A stretch of DNA of 43,507 nucleotides, from assembly GCA_944386975.1 (NCBI GenBank), contig CALXDC010000021.1, positions 1 through 43,507 on the forward strand, in the 5' to 3' direction. Below, one piece after another: positions 15,459 through 23,150 of this stretch. Made by a program: the position numbers and the translations under genes. The DNA is from an uncultured Oscillospiraceae bacterium (GTDB lineage Bacteria > Bacillota > Clostridia > Oscillospirales > Oscillospiraceae). A model generated the notes under the pieces. It did no database searches, was not told the DNA's origin, and saw only the letters and a list, made by a program, of their open reading frames with translations. Each line of letters begins with the position of its first letter. Position 1 is the first letter of the stretch.

Positions 15459-15576
15459 AGGGATGTCCTCCTTTGACATAAAATAGAGTCGAACAGCAAA
15501 ATTATTTGCAAAATGGAAAAGGCTGACGGGCAAAATAGCTGCGCAGCGCCGGTTTTTTCCCGCCGGGGAACAGCAT

Positions 15577-16614
15577 TCAGCAGAAAATTTTGCATGCCCC
15601 GTCAGGGGCAGGCACGCAGACCACCCGAAGGGAGCCGTCGCTGTGGCGGAAGAGACAGCGGCCCACGCGCAGGGACCGGATCAGCCGCGCGGTTTCGGCC
15701 CGGCGGGATTCCCCGGCGAGCCGACGGGCCAGGGGGAGAACCTGGTCCTCGCCGGGATAGAACCAGATCCGGAGCGCGGCCTGCTCCAGCGCCTCGGCGG
15801 CAGACTTCCGGCGGAGCCACTGGCTGGCAAACCAGCCGTGGACGCCGAATTTGCGCCCCTCCCGGAGGATGCGGGTGAGCATGCTGTCCTCCCGGAAGGA
15901 GAACCGCTGGCACTCATCCAGCACCACCACCAGGGGGCAGGAGCCGGGCAGCGCCAGCCGGTCGCTCCAGAGGGCGGCCAGCAGCAGCTCCGTCAGTACG
16001 GCCTGAAGCGTCCGGTCCGGCACGGTGTCGAATGTCAGCACCGTGATGCCGGGGCGGTCCAGACCCCAGTCCGGGGCCTCCCCGCCGCCGGGAAAGATCC
16101 GGGCCAGGTCCCGGAGGCGGAGGAGAGAGGGTTCCAGCCCGGCGGCGCGGCTCCTGTCCGCCTCCAGCCACCGGACCAGGCCGGGAAAGCCGCCGCCGGG
16201 GGCCTCCAGAAACGCGGCCAGAGCGCTGCGCAGGCGGACAGGCTGGGCGGTTCCCCGGAAGGCGTAGGCGTCCAGAATGCTGCCCGCAAGCCGGGCCGCC
16301 GTATCGGCGGCGGTCTCCGCATAGGCGGGAGTGAGCTGCAGAGGGCGGAAGGGGTCCCACCGCAGCATCTCCCGCACCGGCCGGACAACGGCGTTTTCAA
16401 GGGGCGGGAGACCGCCCTCTGCCTCCCGGAAGTCCCCGGCGCAGTCGAAGACCAGACAGCGGACGCCCTGAGGGGGCAGCTGGGCCATCAGGTGGCGGAG
16501 GAGGACGCTTTTGCCCCGGCCGCTCTGTCCGAGGACGGCGATATGGCCGTTGCCGCCCTGCCAGGTAACGGGCGCGCCCAGCGGGGAGCGGCCCAGTGAG
16601 AGGGTAAGCGACAT
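15577..16614 (-). CDS. HerA/FtsK-like P-loop ATPase
   Basis: 345 aa with a good AGGAGGG site. Walker A is GQSGRGKS (~residues 29-36) after GGNGHIAVLG, and a DCAGDF strand follows. Walker B is PLVVVLDECQRFS (~218-230), then a sensor-like REGRKFGVHGWFASQWLRR. This is the layout of HerA/DUF87 and VirD4-like ring ATPases that move DNA or proteins. It has no N-terminal membrane anchor, so a classical VirD4 coupling protein is unlikely. It is co-directional with, and 11 bases downstream of, the helicase-like gene at 16626-18419, so the two probably act together in element DNA handling or transfer. Confidence 0.75.
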   Translation of the reverse strand: MSLTLSLGRSPLGAPVTWQGGNGHIAVLGQSGRGKSVLLRHLMAQLPPQGVRCLVFDCAGDFREAEGGLPPLENAVVRPVREMLRWDPFRPLQLTPAYAETAADTAARLAGSILDAYAFRGTAQPVRLRSALAAFLEAPGGGFPGLVRWLEADRSRAAGLEPSLLRLRDLARIFPGGGEAPDWGLDRPGITVLTFDTVPDRTLQAVLTELLLAALWSDRLALPGSCPLVVVLDECQRFSFREDSMLTRILREGRKFGVHGWFASQWLRRKSAAEALEQAALRIWFYPGEDQVLPLARRLAGESRRAETARLIRSLRVGRCLFRHSDGSLRVVCVPAPDGACKIFC

Positions 16615-16625
16615 CGTATCCCTCC

Positions 16626-18419
16626 TTACAGCGGCAGCAGGGGCGGCTCCCCCGGCAGATCCACGGCCTCCCGCCGCAGGGCATAGACCAGAAGGACGGC
16701 GGGCTGGCCGTAGGCGTTCCAGGAGGAAATACGGGTTTCGTAGCCTCCGGCGGAGCAGGATTTGCCCAGGAGGAGGCCCTCCCGGCGCAGCTCCCTTTTC
16801 ACCAGACCGGGCTGCAGGCCCAGCTCCCGGCAGACCGAGGAGAAGGCGGCCTGGTCCAGATAGCAGGCGTCGGCGTCGTAGTAGACACTGCCCCAGGGCG
16901 ACGGCGCGGCGTCCCGGCGGCCTTTGGGATGGCAGGAAAAGCGCTCCGACCGGACCATGCTCCGCACGCCCTCCAGAAAGATTGCCGCCAGCCCCTCGGG
17001 GCAGGCGCGCTGCCGGTCAGCGGTCATGGCCTCCGCCAGTCCCTCCCACCAGTCCTCCGGCACTGCCGGGGGAAGGCCGATCCCGGCAAAGAAGTCGTTC
17101 AGAAACCGGCGTATGCTCTCCAGCGCGGCCAGAACCTCCCCATGGCCGGAGGAAAGGCCGAGACGGTCGGCCAGGGAGCAGCCCCAGATTTTTCCCTCCG
17201 TCAGACAGGCGGCGAGGCGGCTGTGCGTCCGGGCGGCAAAGGCTGCCAGGGCGTAGCCGTACTCCGGAGAAAAGGCGGGCTGGAGCGGGTGGCCGGTTGA
17301 AAAGTCCTCCCGGCGGGGGTTCAGACAGATGACGGAGGACAGGGTGGAGAGGGAGGAGACGTCCGCCCCAAGAATGAGAGGCAGGGTCCGGAGGGGAAGG
17401 CGGCAGGCGTTCTTCCCGGAAGAGAGGGGGACTGTACCGCCGCACAGGGCGGTGTGGAGGAGGCGGCTGTTGGCCAGGCTGGGGGCGGGGGAGTTGCCGT
17501 CCCGGAGCAGGAGGGGGCGGTCCTTGGCAAAGGCCAGGGCAGCGGCGAAGTCCTCCGGCGCGGCGTCCAGGGAGACCGCCTTCTCTCCGGGGAAGGAGAG
17601 AAGACCGATCACCAGGCTTTCCGCCGCCGGAGAGGGGGGCGTGAGCAGCAGGGCCTTGCCGGGAAGGGCGTCCTCCTCCCGGAGCACCGTGGCCAGGAAG
17701 GCGGCGTGCTGCCAGAGCAGCAGGGTCCCCCGCAGCCAGGGGGCGGTGACGGCGGCATAGGCGTCGGTCAGGTTCGACGCGGCCACCGCCGCCGCGGCGG
17801 GCAGGACCTCCGGGGGAGGCAAGGGGATCCGGGGAGTTCCGGCGGCGCAGGTGCGCAGACCGGAGAAGGTCTGAAAGCGCCAGTCTTCCGTATTGAGATC
17901 CTGGGTCCAGCCGGCGAAGAAGGGAATCCATGTGGAATCCATCCGCACTGCTGCGGCGTCCCGGAGCAGTTCCGCCGCCTTGCGGGCGGAGGGCTTGGCG
18001 TTAATCTGGCAGCGGGCGTGCTGCTGCAGGGCGGTGAGGAAGCGGGGAGCATGAAAAAAGTCCTTTTCCGCGATGAGAAGGGGATGGGGGGAGCAGGACA
18101 GGGTCAGCTCGATCTCAGGCGGCCGATGGAACAGCGGGTCATAGAACAGGATCCGGGCGGCGGTGAAGTGAAAATTGGTAATGGGAATGGGGGCGCTGCT
18201 GGGCGACAGGGCGACGTAGCCGCCGTGCTCACCACAGAAAAGGCGGGCATAGGCCGCCTCCCGGGACTTGCTCTTGGCCAGCCGGGTCTGCAGACGGGAG
18301 ATTTCGGACTGCATCTGAAGGACGATGGACGGGTCCACGCCGGTAGGCTGCACGATGATGGGGGACTGAGGCGGATAGCAGGGGTTCGACGGGAAAGCCG
18401 GGTTCTGCATGTTGTTCAT
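16626..18419 (-). CDS. Unknown protein, possibly a degenerate DUF927-like helicase
   Basis: 597 aa from ATG 18417-18419 (AAGGAGG site upstream). The N-terminus is Pro/Asn/Gln-rich, followed by a short coiled coil (~32-55). No intact Walker A is visible. A segment LLLTPPSPAAESLVIGLLSF (~290) sits where a P-loop would be, and RPLLLRDGNS (~337) where a Walker B would be. The end (~505-590: YLDQAAFSSVCRELGLQPGLVKRELRREGLLLG) looks like a winged helix. The order recalls DUF927-type primase/helicase proteins with a lost ATP site, but this is a weak resemblance. Its partner ATPase is the next gene downstream. Confidence 0.5.
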   Translation of the reverse strand: MNNMQNPAFPSNPCYPPQSPIIVQPTGVDPSIVLQMQSEISRLQTRLAKSKSREAAYARLFCGEHGGYVALSPSSAPIPITNFHFTAARILFYDPLFHRPPEIELTLSCSPHPLLIAEKDFFHAPRFLTALQQHARCQINAKPSARKAAELLRDAAAVRMDSTWIPFFAGWTQDLNTEDWRFQTFSGLRTCAAGTPRIPLPPPEVLPAAAAVAASNLTDAYAAVTAPWLRGTLLLWQHAAFLATVLREEDALPGKALLLTPPSPAAESLVIGLLSFPGEKAVSLDAAPEDFAAALAFAKDRPLLLRDGNSPAPSLANSRLLHTALCGGTVPLSSGKNACRLPLRTLPLILGADVSSLSTLSSVICLNPRREDFSTGHPLQPAFSPEYGYALAAFAARTHSRLAACLTEGKIWGCSLADRLGLSSGHGEVLAALESIRRFLNDFFAGIGLPPAVPEDWWEGLAEAMTADRQRACPEGLAAIFLEGVRSMVRSERFSCHPKGRRDAAPSPWGSVYYDADACYLDQAAFSSVCRELGLQPGLVKRELRREGLLLGKSCSAGGYETRISSWNAYGQPAVLLVYALRREAVDLPGEPPLLPL

Positions 18420-18496
18420 TTGGGAAAACCTCCTTACAAAAGATGGCCCAAGTGTAACAGAATTTCCCCCACCCGTCGTTGGAGTTGCGGTCCACA

Positions 18497-18535
18497 AATT
18501 TTTATAAAAATGGCCCGCACCTGTTGGTGCGGGCC
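18497..18535 (-). terminator. Terminator of module copy 2
   Basis: A 10-bp perfect stem (18512-18521 with 18526-18535) with a 4-base loop; the minus strand then runs into T-rich sequence. It is the counterpart of the terminator at 378-407. Confidence 0.75.
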
Positions 18536-18544
18536 GAAGCGGTT

Positions 18545-18658
18545 TTATGATGGAAAAGTGTGCGGCAGACTGCAGAAGACGCACAAAGCGGAAACCGGGC
18601 AGCGCAGGCAGGACAGCAGCAGTACAAGGAGGGGCAGCTGTGAAGCCATCCGCCTCAT
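18545..18658 (-). pseudogene. Signal-peptide remnant of the SLH metallopeptidase (copy 2)
   Basis: A 37-codon frame begins MRRMASQLPLLVLLLSCL and matches the peptidase signal peptide at 2004 (LVLLLSCLCCPVSA against LVLLLSCLRCPVSA). Just after the cleavage site it jumps into sequence homologous to the 3' region beside the copy-1 terminator, so about 1.4-1.5 kb encoding the mature enzyme has been deleted. Promoter and terminator remain. It may still make a short secreted or membrane peptide, but the most likely reading is a deletion remnant. Confidence 0.75.
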
Positions 18659-18721
18659 CTGCGTTTCCGCCTTACGTCCGCACAACCGCATAGGGCTGTG
18701 CGCATATAGCCGGTTACGTCT

Positions 18722-18750
18722 ATGGTAAACGAAGAACGGACAGAATGCAA
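18722..18750 (-). promoter_or_regulatory. Promoter of the peptidase remnant (copy 2)
   Basis: On the minus strand TTGCAT (18745-18750), a 17-base spacer and TACCAT (18722-18727), equivalent to the copy-1 promoter at 2068-2096. It now drives only the 37-codon remnant. Confidence 0.45.
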
Positions 18751-18779
18751 GACCTTTTTGAAAACATAGAAGAAAATCT

Positions 18780-20450
18780 TCAGATACACGGCAGGTCAAG
18801 AAATCCAAGGTCCTGCCTGCCCTCCGCCTCCTGCTGGGTTCCGCCGCCGGAATAGAGCGTCTCATGGATCGTCCGGTAGAGGCGCTCCTCCTCGCTGCGA
18901 TTCCGGATTTTCTCCTTCTTTCCCTCGTCACAGGAGGGCAGGGAGGCGTATTTGGCGGCTTTTTCCGCCAGAGTACAGATCCCCGGCTCATTCGGCAGAA
19001 TGGCGTATCCGAAACGGTGCATAGGATTTTTCGGAGGATCGGAGAGCTCCGCGCAGGACATCTGTATGCCTGCCGGATAAGCAGGCTCCAGATTGTATAG
19101 CGAAAAGCGGGGGGTGACATGGCGGTAAAACTCGGTCAGGAGGTCAAATGTCCGGGCGACCTGGAGGTCTCCCTTCAGAAGCGGTTCGATATCAAACTGC
19201 AGGGCGGAGACATATTGGGAGAACATATACTGGACGAAGGCAGCCCAGTCCTCCTCAGATTCGGGAATTTTGGTGCCGAGAAGGCCGTATACGCCCAACC
19301 CTATGGGGTCACAGAGCTGTCTGGCCAGGGAGGGAAAATCCTGCTTCAGGGTCTCCAGAGACAGGCACAGCTGATTGAGCTTGGCAAAAACCTCCCGCAG
19401 GTAAGCGATGCGCCAATAGACTGCGGGACAGTACAGGATCCAAGCTTGATACGATCGCAGCAAATCAAGAAAGACCTTCTCCATGCAGTCTCCCCATAGG
19501 GGATCCCTGTGCCGGGGAGAAAAGGACGCGTAAAACGCGTCGCACTCCTGCCTGAGCCGCAGGAAAAGGGAGGTCAACCCCGCGGTCAGGGAGATGCCCG
19601 TGCACATTTCAAAATACCACGCGGTTTCGCTGCAGAATACATCTCCCAGGAGCGGGTGCGGGGTGGAGGCGCCGTGCATATGGTACTGAAACGCGTGGGC
19701 GTTTTTCAGCCGCCCCCGCATGGCGACCAGACGGAGAAAGGCCTCCTTCCGTCCGGCATCGCAAAAGGCGGGGAGCTGAAGCTCGGTGCAGCCGGCCAGA
19801 GTGCCTGCGTTGAACTGGATTCCGAACCGGGAGGCACTGTTTTGCAGAATGGTCGGGTAATAATTGGCGGAGGAGATGAGTGAATAGAATTCCAGATCGT
19901 CCCGCAGGGTCTCTTTCCGCCGGCCCGATGGGAAGGCCTCGGCACAGGATTTCCGTACCTCTATCAGGTAGGAGAGCTGCGGGAGATCATAGGCGTGGAG
20001 GAGCAGATCCGAGGTAAGGGAATACGTCCTTTTCTGGCGGTGGGGAAGGTGCTGGAGATTGTTTTTCGTTTCAGCATAAAGAGGCGGGAACATTTTTTGG
20101 ACGGACGCATCGTTGGAGCCGTCGAGGAGAGCCTCTGTCTGATGGCACAGCTGCGCCACGGCTTCGGAAATATCGTCCTCTTTCGGAAAGGAAATGGTGA
20201 GGAGCGGAAGGTTTGACGCTGCCGCTGAGATGCTTTTCACCGGAAGGCGCTCCTGCAGGAACTTCCGGCAAAGCGTGTTGCTGCGAATTGCGCGGGACTG
20301 TGCTGCCCATACCTTTCTTTGCTCGGGGAGATCCAAAGAGGTGGCCTTGGACTCCTTCGCCCCTTGCGGCCGATATTCCTGCGGATCAGTCCGCCAGAGA
20401 TCCCGGTTCAGGATTTGCGTCAGATAGGTCATGATTTCTTCATCTGGCAT
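18780..20450 (-). CDS. Unknown 556-aa protein paired with the SLH metallopeptidase
   Basis: 556 aa, preceded by AAAGGAGGCG and its own promoter. No signal peptide, membrane span or known motif is visible. It is mostly predicted helical, with many aromatic and Cys residues in the middle (for example WRIAYLREVFAKLNQLCLSLETLKQDF), and ends in a polar tail (CDEGKKEKIRNRSEEERLYRTIHETL). A fragment of a second copy lies at 2120-2328, immediately upstream of the intact peptidase gene, so the two genes were once neighbours in both loci. A role linked to the peptidase or to the element is inferred from that pairing only. I do not recognise the family. Confidence 0.7.
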   Translation of the reverse strand: MPDEEIMTYLTQILNRDLWRTDPQEYRPQGAKESKATSLDLPEQRKVWAAQSRAIRSNTLCRKFLQERLPVKSISAAASNLPLLTISFPKEDDISEAVAQLCHQTEALLDGSNDASVQKMFPPLYAETKNNLQHLPHRQKRTYSLTSDLLLHAYDLPQLSYLIEVRKSCAEAFPSGRRKETLRDDLEFYSLISSANYYPTILQNSASRFGIQFNAGTLAGCTELQLPAFCDAGRKEAFLRLVAMRGRLKNAHAFQYHMHGASTPHPLLGDVFCSETAWYFEMCTGISLTAGLTSLFLRLRQECDAFYASFSPRHRDPLWGDCMEKVFLDLLRSYQAWILYCPAVYWRIAYLREVFAKLNQLCLSLETLKQDFPSLARQLCDPIGLGVYGLLGTKIPESEEDWAAFVQYMFSQYVSALQFDIEPLLKGDLQVARTFDLLTEFYRHVTPRFSLYNLEPAYPAGIQMSCAELSDPPKNPMHRFGYAILPNEPGICTLAEKAAKYASLPSCDEGKKEKIRNRSEEERLYRTIHETLYSGGGTQQEAEGRQDLGFLDLPCI

Positions 20451-20507
20451 AGAGAGCGCCTCCTTTCACATGCAGACAGCGGATGAATGCAGGGGATTTT
20501 TCTTTTC

Positions 20508-20535
20508 ATTGTACCAAGAATCCCTGCAATTGCAA
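20508..20535 (-). promoter_or_regulatory. Promoter of the 556-aa gene
   Basis: On the minus strand TTGCAA (20530-20535), a 16-base spacer and TACAAT (20508-20513), about 60 bases before ATG 20450. Confidence 0.5.
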
Positions 20536-20651
20536 GACACCGGCGCATGGAAAGGCTTATTTCCTGGGGAGGGCGTCGCCGCTTCTCCGGATCCCGCCCC
20601 GGGCGGCAGTAAACTTTTATCCGGACAGAACATCTCCAATAAGGGGACCCA

Positions 20652-20680
20652 AAGGGGATGACGGCACGGTCATTCCCCTT
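20652..20680. other. Candidate oriT inverted repeat
   Basis: AAGGGGATGAC (20652-20662) and GTCATTCCCCTT (20669-20680) form an 11-bp stem with one bulged base and a 6-base loop. It sits about 70 bases upstream of the MobC-like and relaxase genes, the usual position for a transfer origin. The flank GGGGACCCAAAG repeats part of the arm. No nic site can be identified by eye. Confidence 0.45.
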
Positions 20681-20747
20681 GCGGCTCCGTAAGGATATGG
20701 ACAGGGAGGGAGGCCGCGGCGGCATTCCCTCCGGAGAGGAGAGCAAG

Positions 20748-21014
20748 ATGCAGCAAAAAAAGATCACGATCCGGCCCAGTGAGGCGGAATATGAACAGAT
20801 CCAGAACCTTGCGAAACGAAGCAACAAGAGCGTGAACCGCTGCCTTATCGACGCCGCCCTGGGGACGGAGGTTCGGGAGGACCGGCGGCTGGCCCTGATG
20901 GCCGGGGCCCTTTGCGGCCTGCAGAATATTCTGCTGCAGTCGGAGAGCAGGGAGACGCTGAAGAAAGAAGTGGCCCGGTGGCGCACAGAGGCCTTTCGGA
21001 TCATAGGAGGATGA
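20748..21014 (+). CDS. MobC-like ribbon-helix-helix mobilisation accessory protein
   Basis: 88 aa from ATG 20748, which follows a GGAGAGGAGAG site; a longer frame starting at 20658 would cross the candidate oriT. KKITIRPSEAEYEQIQNLAKRSNKSVNRCLIDAAL is a typical ribbon-helix-helix sequence (beta strand, then two helices), and the remainder resembles the helical tail of plasmid MobC proteins. These proteins bind oriT and help the relaxase open DNA. The relaxase gene follows after three bases, so the two are co-translated. Confidence 0.7.
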   Translation: MQQKKITIRPSEAEYEQIQNLAKRSNKSVNRCLIDAALGTEVREDRRLALMAGALCGLQNILLQSESRETLKKEVARWRTEAFRIIGG

Positions 21015-21017
21015 GCT

Positions 21018-21578
21018 ATGGCACAGATGAAGGTAATCACCAAAAACGGGACGGACAGTCCCTATCCGGAAAAATACAGGGACCGGTATGCTGTGGAGGA
21101 TGTGGTGGGCTATATTCTGCAGGATGCAAAGACCTGCGGATTTGTGGGCGGCTGGGGCGTGGATGTGCGGCGGGCCGCCTGGGAGATGGAGCAGGTGGCG
21201 GCCCTGTGGCATAAGCAGGAGGGCGTCCGCATCCGCCATTGGGTGCTCACCTTCTCCCGGGAGGAGCTGGAACGGCTGGAGAAGAGGACAGGGCTGCCGG
21301 CCCGGCAGGTCCTCCAGGAATTGGGGTGGCGCTGCGCCGGATTTTATGCCGGGCGGCACCAGATCGTCTTCGGAGTCCACTTGGACGAGCCGCCGTTCCA
21401 TCTCCACTTCGCCATGAACACCGTGTCCTATGCGGACGGGAAAAAATATGCCGGGACCAAGGGGGAACTGTACGCCTATGAGCAGGCGTTGAAGGAGATC
21501 CTGGGGCGTTATGGGCTGCCGCTCTACCATGTGGCGGACCGGGCGGAGGCCAAGAGGCCCTTCCGGGGGTACCGGTAG
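21018..21578 (+). CDS. Short relaxase/mobilisation nuclease
   Basis: 186 aa with an AGGAGG site overlapping the previous gene's end. The metal-binding motif of HUH relaxases is seen in HQIVFGVHLDEPPFHLHFAMN (His residues ~118-136, with HLH), followed by NTVSYADGKKY, a typical continuation. Tyr residues near the N-terminus (PYPEKYRDRY) could include the nicking Tyr. Most Mob relaxases are 300 residues or more; this one ends soon after the nuclease core, lacking the C-terminal helicase or primase part. It should start transfer of the element at oriT with a conjugation apparatus supplied by another element. Confidence 0.7.
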   Translation: MAQMKVITKNGTDSPYPEKYRDRYAVEDVVGYILQDAKTCGFVGGWGVDVRRAAWEMEQVAALWHKQEGVRIRHWVLTFSREELERLEKRTGLPARQVLQELGWRCAGFYAGRHQIVFGVHLDEPPFHLHFAMNTVSYADGKKYAGTKGELYAYEQALKEILGRYGLPLYHVADRAEAKRPFRGYR

Positions 21579-21596
21579 AACAGGAACGGGAAACAG

Positions 21597-21625
21597 GGAC
21601 GGAGCCGGTACCGCCGGCTCCGTCC
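21597..21625. terminator. Hairpin between relaxase and micro-peptide operon
   Basis: A 12-bp perfect GC-rich stem (21597-21608 with 21614-21625) and a 5-base loop, placed between convergent transcripts ending at 21578 and 21637. The T tract is weak on both sides. Confidence 0.6.
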
Positions 21626-21636
21626 TATGCTCTGCC

Positions 21637-21738
21637 TCAGGGATTGCGCATGGCAAGATAGGCGCTGATTCCCAGCAGGGCGCCCTCCGCCAGCTGGGCC
21701 AGCGGTCCCGTGGCTGCGGCGACAAACAGCGACAGCAT
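21637..21738 (-). CDS. 33-aa hydrophobic micro-peptide
   Basis: 33 codons with AAGGAGG seven bases before the ATG at 21738. The sequence starts MLSLFVAAATGPLAQLAEG and continues with a hydrophobic ALLGISAYLAM ending in RNP, so it can form a single membrane helix or amphipathic peptide. It is the last gene of the amidoligase operon, 24 bases after the 27-aa peptide. The strong ribosome-binding site and position argue for translation. Its function is unknown; membrane subunit, toxin-like peptide or modification substrate are all possible. Confidence 0.5.
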   Translation of the reverse strand: MLSLFVAAATGPLAQLAEGALLGISAYLAMRNP

Positions 21739-21762
21739 GAAAGTTCCCTCCTTACCGGTTCG

Positions 21763-21846
21763 TTATTCCGAAGTTTCCAGCTCCTCCAGGGCCAGCAGGA
21801 CCCCCAGAGCCAGAACAAAGCCCAGCAGCTTCCACTCCATCGTCAT
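21763..21846 (-). CDS. 27-aa micro-peptide with acidic C-terminus
   Basis: 27 codons. The ATG overlaps the stop of the DUF3846 gene as ATGA (21843-21846), and GGGAGG lies just upstream, so translation is probably coupled. After MTMEWK a helix LLGFVLALGVLLALEE leads to a Glu-rich end (LEELETSE). It looks like a one-pass membrane peptide with an exposed acidic tail. The operon's amidoligase acts, in its family, on carboxylates, which makes this tail a possible target; that is inference only. Confidence 0.5.
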   Translation of the reverse strand: MTMEWKLLGFVLALGVLLALEELETSE

Positions 21847-22223
21847 GCACCTCCCTTCTCCCGCAGTACGGTCAGCCGACCGTCCGCCAGGAAGAATATC
21901 TCCGGACGTGCAAAGCGGATGGAAAATCGGCGGAGCTGTTCCTCTGTCAGGGAGGTGAAATCCTCCGCCTCCGGCGGCGCGCCGCAGAGGAAGAAGGTCC
22001 CGGTAATCACGTCGTACACCGCGCCCGTCTCCTCGTCGTACAACGCCCGGTTCAAGGGCAGGCCCAGAAGCTTTCCCTCCTCGTGGCACACCAGGGCCAC
22101 CGGCGCGTCAAAGGGGTAGAGCGCCTGGATGGGTCCTCCTGTCACGGCCTGCATGGAGGCAAGGTCCCCGCAAATCTCCCGGACCGACGGCCGCTCTCCC
22201 GGAGAGACTACCAGAATCCGCAT
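21843..22223 (-). CDS. DUF3846 domain protein
   Basis: 126 aa from ATG 22221-22223, which overlaps the amidotransferase stop as TGATG. The sequence has the DUF3846 hallmarks: a start RILVVSPGERPSVREI, then YPFDAPVALVCHEEGKLLGLPLNRAL and a GTFFLCG strand. The family is common on Firmicutes mobile elements and has no established function. Tight coupling to the amidotransferase upstream and to a micro-peptide downstream suggests one shared job. Confidence 0.75.
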   Translation of the reverse strand: MRILVVSPGERPSVREICGDLASMQAVTGGPIQALYPFDAPVALVCHEEGKLLGLPLNRALYDEETGAVYDVITGTFFLCGAPPEAEDFTSLTEEQLRRFSIRFARPEIFFLADGRLTVLREKGGA

Positions 22224-23149
22224 CAAAAACACCGCCTTTCCCAGTCGCTGCAGTAAAACAGCTCCTCGATCTCCATGGGGGAGATCCCCTGGCGGACCAG
22301 GCCGTCGATGTCGGCCTCCGTATAGCCGAAGGCGGCTCCCACAGACTTCACCGCCTCCAGGTAGGGGTCTGCCTCCCGGAAGGGGCGGGAGCGCCGCCAG
22401 GGGGCAGAAAAGAGGGGAGGCATCAGATGGGAGTCGTCAAAGAGACTGCGGGAGACCGCCTCTCCCGGCGCCAGGCAGAGAATTTCGCCGCACTTCACCG
22501 GCACCTCCTGCCGGGGGCCCAGATCCAGACGGCTGCGGCGGAGGCCCTCCTCCAGAATGGCCGCTGTGGAGGCGTAGACATAGCAGCCTTTTCGGGGAAA
22601 GCAGTACAGGCAGAAGGGATTGTCCCCCTTCACCACATAGAACCGGTTCTCCTCATCCAGCACGGTGAAGACGAAGGAGCCCTCCACCGTCTCCGCCATT
22701 GTCCGCAGGGCGGAGGGGGTGAGCGCGCCCTGGCGCTCCAGAAGTTGTACCGCCGCATAGCTGTCCGTCTCGATGCTGGTTTCCGGCAGACGGAAGGTCC
22801 GGCGCAGGGCCTTGTCGTTGGACAAAACGCCGTTGTGGGCCAGGGCAAAGCGGGTTTCGCCGGAGCGGCCCATGAAGGGGTGGTTGTTGCGGTTGCGGCC
22901 GGCGCTGCCCTGGGTGGTCATCCGGGTGTGGCCCATCACCACCCAGGCGTCCCGGGGGATACGGAAATGGACGGCCCGGGCCGGGAGAGGCTCTTTGCAG
23001 ATCCGGAGACTGCCGCCGGAGCAGTAGGCGAGGCCGGTGGCGTCCGTGCCGCGGGCCTGGGCGGCCAGGGAGAGGGAGGCGGTCAGCCGTTCCCGCTGCC
23101 GCCGGGTCAGGGCCTGACGGTGGTCCAGAAGGCCGAATAGACAGCACAT
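22223..23149 (-). CDS. Class II glutamine amidotransferase
   Basis: 308 aa with GGAGGAGGTG before the ATG. Cys2 directly after Met (MCCLFG) is the N-terminal nucleophile expected of class II amidotransferases. The following RGTDATG, GHTRMTTQGSAGRNRNNHPF and AHNGVLSN are the glutamine-binding and oxyanion motifs, and SIETDSYA and GSFVFTVLDE complete the Ntn fold. It should release ammonia from glutamine. The C-terminal ~80 residues are not a known synthetase domain, so ammonia may be used by the partner amidoligase encoded one base upstream. Such pairs are known on Firmicutes mobile elements. Confidence 0.8.
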   Translation of the reverse strand: MCCLFGLLDHRQALTRRQRERLTASLSLAAQARGTDATGLAYCSGGSLRICKEPLPARAVHFRIPRDAWVVMGHTRMTTQGSAGRNRNNHPFMGRSGETRFALAHNGVLSNDKALRRTFRLPETSIETDSYAAVQLLERQGALTPSALRTMAETVEGSFVFTVLDEENRFYVVKGDNPFCLYCFPRKGCYVYASTAAILEEGLRRSRLDLGPRQEVPVKCGEILCLAPGEAVSRSLFDDSHLMPPLFSAPWRRSRPFREADPYLEAVKSVGAAFGYTEADIDGLVRQGISPMEIEELFYCSDWERRCF

Positions 23150-23150
23150 C

